A stretch of DNA of 61,007 bases from Vibrio ordalii ATCC 33509 (GTDB taxonomy: Bacteria; Pseudomonadota; Gammaproteobacteria; Enterobacterales; Vibrionaceae): NCBI GenBank assembly GCA_000257205.1, contig AEZC01000110.1:1-61007 (forward strand). The letters are read 5' to 3'. The notes beneath the pieces were generated by a model. That model saw only the letters and a program-made list of their open reading frames with translations. It did no database searches and was not told where the DNA came from. Positions within the stretch are counted from its first letter, which is position 1, and each line of letters begins with the position of its first letter. The position numbers and the translations under genes are program-made. Below, one piece after another: positions 56,485-61,007 of this stretch.

Positions 56485-59400
56485 ATGACTACACACTCTT
56501 TACTGACTCTGATTAAACCTGCTGGCGCGGGCGACAAAAAACACATTGGTAACCTACGTGGTGCAAGCCTAGCATTGGCAATTGCAGAACTGGCCAACCA
56601 GCATAATAGCCACACCTTATTGGCTGTACCTGATCCTAAAACCGCCTTAAAGCTGCAGCACGAAATTGAGCAGTTTAGTGACACCGAAGTAGCGCTGTTC
56701 CCTGATTGGGAAACTTTGCCTTATGATAATTTTTCGCCTCATCAAGAGATCATTTCTGATCGCATCGCACGCCTGTATCAATTACCGAGCTTGAAAACAG
56801 GCATTACCATTGTGCCTGTGAGCACCATATTACAGCGTCAAACGCCGCGAGAATTTCTGCTACAGCATACTTTAATGGTCAAAATCAGTGATCAATTTTC
56901 CTTAGATAAATTACGTCTTCAACTGGAAAAATCGGGCTATCGTCATGTTGATCAAGTGTTTGGCCCAGGCGAATATGCCAGCCGAGGTTCGATTCTTGAT
57001 TTATTTCCAATGGGCAGCAGCGATCCTTATCGCATTGATTTTTTTGATGATGAAATCGACACCATACGCACCTTCGATCCTGAGAATCAACGCTCAATTG
57101 AAGAGATCAGCGAGATACGCTTACTGCCTGCTCATGAATTTCCCACCACAGAAAGTGCCATTGAAGATTTTCGCACCCGCTGGCGTCAACGATTTGAAGC
57201 GCGTCGCGAACCAGAATCAGTCTATATGCAAGTCTCAAAGGGGATTTGGCCCGCAGGTATTGAATACTGGCAACCGCTATTTTTTGAACACACCGAAACC
57301 TTGTTCGATTATATCGCGCCAGAAAGCCAACTGATTGTCGTAGGAAACATCGAAACAGCGATTGACCAGTTTTTAACCGACGTCGAATATCGTTACCAGC
57401 AGCGTAAAGTTGACCCTCTTCGCCCATTACTGCCACCTCACGAATTGTGGCTTAAAAAAGATGAGCTTTTTAGTCTTTTCAAAAACGTGGCTCAAATACA
57501 ACTCAGCATCGAGCCGATTACCGAAAAGCAAGGACGAATCAATTTAGCGGTCAGTGCATTACCCGACTTGGCGGTTATGCATCAAAATAAAGAGCCTTTA
57601 GCCGCCATCCGGCAATTTAGTGAAAGTTTTAATGGGAAAATCATTTTTTCCGTCGAATCGGAAGGCCGTCGCGAAGCATTACTAGAACTATTGCAACGCG
57701 TAAAGCTGCGCCCTATCGAAAAAGAAACCTTCCACCAAGCGTGCCAAGCAAAAGAAAAGCTATGCCTAGTATTAGGAGCATCTGAGCACGGCTTTATTGA
57801 TAACAATGCTAACTTAGCGTTTATCTGCGAAAGTGATTTACTCGGTGATCGTGTCATTCTTCGTCGTAAGAAAGATCGTAAAGTCACCAATAGTGACGCT
57901 ATCATTCGTAACTTAGCCGAACTCAAACCAGGACAACCCGTCGTTCATATTGATCATGGTATCGGCCGTTATATCGGGCTACAGACACTTGAAGCGGGTG
58001 GCATGATGACCGAATACGTCACTCTTGAGTATCAAAATGAAGCCAAACTTTATGTTCCTGTCGCTTCACTAAATCTCATCAGCCGTTACTCTGGCGGCGC
58101 GGAAGAAAGCGCACCATTGCATAAACTCGGGGGTGAAGCATGGACTAAAGCACGACGAAAAGCGGCCGAAAGAGTCCGTGATGTCGCAGCAGAACTGCTG
58201 GATGTTTACGCTAAACGAGAGCTCAAACCGGGCTATAAGTTCGCTCTGGATCGTGGTCAATACGCGACCTTTAAAGCAGGTTTCCCATTTGAAGAAACTG
58301 ATGATCAAAACACAGCCATCAATGCCGTACTCTCAGACATGTGTCAGAAAAAAGCGATGGACCGATTAGTGTGTGGTGACGTTGGATTTGGCAAAACAGA
58401 AGTCGCCATGCGCGCCGCCTTTGTGTGTACCGACAACAATAAACAAGTGGCTGTATTAGTGCCGACAACCTTACTCGCGCAGCAGCATTTTGAGAACTTT
58501 CGAGACCGATTTGCTAACCTGCCGATCCGTGTTGAAGTTTTATCACGCTTCAAATCAGCGAAAGAGCAAAAGCAGATCCTACAAGATGTCGCCGACGGCA
58601 AAGTCGACATTTTGGTTGGCACGCACAAACTGCTTTCCAGCGAGCTAAAATTTAGCGATCTTGGTCTTTTGATCGTTGATGAAGAACACCGTTTTGGCGT
58701 TCGCCAAAAAGAAAAAGTGAAAGCGATGCGTGCTGATGTGGATATTCTCACGCTGACGGCAACGCCGATTCCGCGTACATTAAACATGGCGATGAGCGGA
58801 ATGCGCGATCTATCGATTATCGCCACACCACCCGCACGACGCTTAGCCATCAAAACCTTTGTGCGCCAACATGATGAGAGCACTATTCGAGAGGCTCTAT
58901 TACGTGAAATCATGCGCGGTGGACAGGTTTATTTTCTACATAACCAAGTAGAAACTATCGACAAAGTCGCCGCCGATTTAGAAAAGCTGGTCCCTGAAGC
59001 TCGAATTACCGTCGCCCATGGACAAATGCGTGAACGTGAGCTGGAAAAAGTGATGAACGACTTTTATCACCAACGATTCAATGTATTGGTTTGCACAACC
59101 ATCATTGAAACCGGGATTGATGTCCCAACCGCGAACACCATCATTATGGACCGAGCAGACAACCTTGGTTTAGCGCAGCTACACCAACTTCGTGGCCGAG
59201 TAGGACGCTCTCATCACCAAGCTTATGCTTACTTACTCACTCCACACCCTAAAGCCATGACTAAAGATGCCGTGAAACGTTTAGAAGCGATTGCATCTCT
59301 TGAAGATCTTGGCGCCGGTTTTACTCTAGCAACGCACGATTTAGAAATCCGTGGGGCAGGTGAATTATTGGGCGATGAACAGAGTGGTCAGATCCAATCA

Positions 59401-59946
59401 ATTGGTTTTACTCTCTATATGGAGATGCTAGAGCAAGCGGTTGAAGCGCTAAAAAATGGCAAAGAGCCTTCCCTTGACGATTTGCTTCGTGAGCAAACTG
59501 AAGTGGAAATGCGTTTGCCAGCGCTATTACCCGATGATTACATTCCTGATGTAAATACTCGCCTCTCGATGTATAAACAGATAGCAAGTGTCGCTAGCCG
59601 GGATGAGCTCGCCGAGCTCAAAGTTGAGTTGATTGATCGCTTTGGTAAATTACCTGATGCTGCAAATAACTTACTCGGCGTAGCTGAAGTCAAAATTGAT
59701 GCTGCACGAATAAAAGTGAAGAAAATCGAAGCACATGAAAAAGGCGGCTACATTGAGTTCTATCCAGATGCTGACATTAATCCCGTATTTTTGGTTAGAC
59801 TTCTGCAATCACAACCGAAAAAATTTGCAATGGAAGGGCCAACTAAGTTTAAGTTTGCTGTACCATTAGCCGATAGACGTGAACGAATTCAATTTGTGTC
59901 GAGTATGCTCGGCGAATTCCAACAAAATCTAATGCCTAGAGCATAA
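56485..59946 (+). CDS. mfd: Transcription-repair coupling factor Mfd
   Basis: ATP-dependent translocase that removes stalled RNA polymerase and recruits UvrA. The 1153 residues show an N-terminal UvrB-like region (LPYDNFSPHQEIISDR), a CarD-like RNA polymerase interaction domain around 480-550 (GQPVVHIDHGIGRY), the RecG-like translocase with Walker A CGDVGFGKTEVA and Walker B VDEEHRFGV, and motif VI QLRGRVGRS, then the C-terminal regulatory domain. It follows plzB closely and may share its transcript. Confidence 0.98.
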   Translation: MTTHSLLTLIKPAGAGDKKHIGNLRGASLALAIAELANQHNSHTLLAVPDPKTALKLQHEIEQFSDTEVALFPDWETLPYDNFSPHQEIISDRIARLYQLPSLKTGITIVPVSTILQRQTPREFLLQHTLMVKISDQFSLDKLRLQLEKSGYRHVDQVFGPGEYASRGSILDLFPMGSSDPYRIDFFDDEIDTIRTFDPENQRSIEEISEIRLLPAHEFPTTESAIEDFRTRWRQRFEARREPESVYMQVSKGIWPAGIEYWQPLFFEHTETLFDYIAPESQLIVVGNIETAIDQFLTDVEYRYQQRKVDPLRPLLPPHELWLKKDELFSLFKNVAQIQLSIEPITEKQGRINLAVSALPDLAVMHQNKEPLAAIRQFSESFNGKIIFSVESEGRREALLELLQRVKLRPIEKETFHQACQAKEKLCLVLGASEHGFIDNNANLAFICESDLLGDRVILRRKKDRKVTNSDAIIRNLAELKPGQPVVHIDHGIGRYIGLQTLEAGGMMTEYVTLEYQNEAKLYVPVASLNLISRYSGGAEESAPLHKLGGEAWTKARRKAAERVRDVAAELLDVYAKRELKPGYKFALDRGQYATFKAGFPFEETDDQNTAINAVLSDMCQKKAMDRLVCGDVGFGKTEVAMRAAFVCTDNNKQVAVLVPTTLLAQQHFENFRDRFANLPIRVEVLSRFKSAKEQKQILQDVADGKVDILVGTHKLLSSELKFSDLGLLIVDEEHRFGVRQKEKVKAMRADVDILTLTATPIPRTLNMAMSGMRDLSIIATPPARRLAIKTFVRQHDESTIREALLREIMRGGQVYFLHNQVETIDKVAADLEKLVPEARITVAHGQMRERELEKVMNDFYHQRFNVLVCTTIIETGIDVPTANTIIMDRADNLGLAQLHQLRGRVGRSHHQAYAYLLTPHPKAMTKDAVKRLEAIASLEDLGAGFTLATHDLEIRGAGELLGDEQSGQIQSIGFTLYMEMLEQAVEALKNGKEPSLDDLLREQTEVEMRLPALLPDDYIPDVNTRLSMYKQIASVASRDELAELKVELIDRFGKLPDAANNLLGVAEVKIDAARIKVKKIEAHEKGGYIEFYPDADINPVFLVRLLQSQPKKFAMEGPTKFKFAVPLADRRERIQFVSSMLGEFQQNLMPRA

Positions 59947-59974
59947 ATTACGCACAAAAAATGATGGAGCCATA

Positions 59975-60745
59975 ATGAAAAAACTGATCCCACTCCTACT
60001 TTTGCTTATTTCGCTGCCAAGTCTGGCACAACGGCAATTTGACATAGAAGTGATCATTTTTAAGCGTGCAATTGATGCAGAGAAGGTCAGTGAGTCTTGG
60101 CCTAACTCACTACCAGAAATCAATATTCAACGCGCGGGTAGTTTTGGTGACTTAAGCTATCGCCAAGAAAAAGGCGTGAAAATGCTGCCTTTTTCAGACT
60201 ACCAACTTAACGACCAAGCACAAAAACTGAAAAACCACGCCGGCTTTGAAGTGTTATTGCATACGGCTTGGCGTCAAGGTGATCAAGGCAGAGCTTCCGC
60301 ACCGATTTTCCATATTCAGGCAGGTAAAGATTACTCGGCTAAATTCAATGCTGACGGTAGTGAAAAAGTGGCTGTACTAGAAGAATCGCCAGTGAACGGG
60401 GTACTAGAACAAAACATCGCGAGTCCTCTTTATGAACTCGACGGTAAATTGCAAATCTATGTGCAGCACTATCTTTATGCTGAAACTACGATCGACCTTA
60501 AAGCCCCGAGTGTGCGAGAAATCGTGCTCCAAAGTAAACCATTGGAGTTAGACATTACACCTGAAGAGCAAAATGCCGATGTTCAGCTTGGAAACCTAGA
60601 AGCCATCTCCCCAACGGTGGAAAAGGAAGAGTTTTTAAAGAGCTATCGGATGGACCAAAAACGCCGTATGCGCAGCAACGAAACCCACTATCTAGACCAT
60701 CCATTAATGGGAATGATCATTCAAGTTCGCCGCGTTGCAGAATAA
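59975..60745 (+). CDS. csiV: Peptidoglycan-assembly lipoprotein-type factor CsiV
   Basis: 256-residue secreted protein matching Vibrio CsiV, which in V. cholerae is a periplasmic activator of PBP1a with LpoA and is needed for cell shape in the presence of D-amino acids. It has a signal peptide (MKKLIPLLLLLISLPSLAQ), then RQFDIEVIIFKRAID, which is typical of the family. GGAG precedes the ATG 28 bases after mfd. No lipobox cysteine is present, so it should be soluble. A hairpin follows the stop. Confidence 0.88.
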   Translation: MKKLIPLLLLLISLPSLAQRQFDIEVIIFKRAIDAEKVSESWPNSLPEINIQRAGSFGDLSYRQEKGVKMLPFSDYQLNDQAQKLKNHAGFEVLLHTAWRQGDQGRASAPIFHIQAGKDYSAKFNADGSEKVAVLEESPVNGVLEQNIASPLYELDGKLQIYVQHYLYAETTIDLKAPSVREIVLQSKPLELDITPEEQNADVQLGNLEAISPTVEKEEFLKSYRMDQKRRMRSNETHYLDHPLMGMIIQVRRVAE

Positions 60746-60751
60746 GGCCGA

Positions 60752-60778
60752 ACAAAGCGCCCTGCTTGGGCGCTTTGT
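60752..60778 (+). terminator. terminator of csiV
   Basis: ACAAAGCGCCC pairs perfectly over 11 bp with GGGCGCTTTGT around TGCTT. The T-run afterwards is short. The remaining bases to the window end (60779-61007) hold no gene I can support. Confidence 0.75.
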
Positions 60779-61007
60779 CTTCATCAACCACAAACATACA
60801 ACTCACTAAATTTCTTCTCCTCGCCATTTATCTATGCATTGATTATTTTTATCCACTTTAATCATTGATCTCTCGATCATCGTTCTTTTTCTCGCCAATA
60901 AGGACTTCTTCTGATTTGAGCATAGTCAGTGCTCATTTATGAGAACCATATTGGATTGAATACCTTTAATTAAGCCTTGATAATCGGTATGCGCCCCATG
61001 ATCCCAC

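Noticed and set aside
60926..61006. Minus-strand frame open from the right window edge, ending in NMVLINEH
   Set aside because: 27 open codons at an edge are expected by chance about a quarter of the time, and the residues match no family I recognise. Sequence beyond the window would decide.
1..61007. CRISPR arrays, insertion sequences, prophage or integron elements
   Set aside because: I saw no regularly spaced direct repeats of the right length, no transposase or integrase genes, and the gene order is continuous core genome.

Overview
The window is core chromosome of a Vibrio-type gammaproteobacterium. Encoded proteins (NadA, Tol-Pal, CydAB, RuvABC, PflB, LolCDE, Mfd, CsiV) have Vibrionaceae character, and the gene order matches, as far as I recall, the V. 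cholerae chromosome 1 block running from the CqsR kinase gene through tol-pal, cyd, ruv, pfl, msbA and lol to csiV. Protein sequences differ enough from V. cholerae that I do not assign a species. I see no prophage, integron, transposase, CRISPR array, rRNA or functional tRNA.

Layout. 1-3.6 kb: the frameshifted 5' end of an alaE-like gene on the minus strand at the left edge, a CqsR-like quorum-sensing hybrid kinase and a YecA/UPF0149 protein. 3.6-13.5 kb: nadA, the operon ybgC-tolQ-tolR-tolA-tolB-pal-cpoB, and the cytochrome bd operon cydA-cydB-cydX-ybgE behind ArcA- and FNR-like sites. 14-21 kb: ruvCAB, cysS, ppiB, lpxH, an EAL-HDOD protein and ychJ. 21-28 kb: a UPF0319 protein, an OmpT-position porin, dinG, a TSUP permease, priC, a YbaM-like small protein and xthA. 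28-31.4 kb: a HisPJQM-type basic amino-acid ABC operon behind a near-consensus ArgR operator. 31.7-40 kb: an anaerobic/envelope block with a DUF3360 membrane gene interrupted by an in-frame stop, pflB, an LpxR-like lipid A deacylase, a chemoreceptor and pflA. 40-46 kb: yfbU and the stress module yeaG(prkA)-yeaH-ycgB(spoVR). 46-61 kb: envelope and repair genes kdsB-ycaR-lpxK-msbA, comEC, a DUF2062 gene, lolCDE, plzB, mfd and csiV.

How the genes work together. Much of the window serves the cell envelope: lipid A and Kdo synthesis and export (lpxH, lpxK, kdsB, msbA), lipid A remodelling (lpxR), lipoprotein sorting (lolCDE), outer-membrane constriction (tol-pal, cpoB), a porin and peptidoglycan assembly (csiV). 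A second theme is low-oxygen metabolism (cydABX, pflB, pflA), where FNR- and ArcA-like sites can be read upstream of cyd and of the DUF3360 gene. A third is DNA repair (ruvABC, dinG, priC, xthA, mfd, comEC).

No wholly new multi-gene system is evident. The most notable items are two apparent gene disruptions (alaE, DUF3360), several unexplained inverted or tandem repeats in intergenic DNA, the structured spacer inside the amino-acid ABC operon, and the poorly understood yeaG-yeaH-ycgB module.
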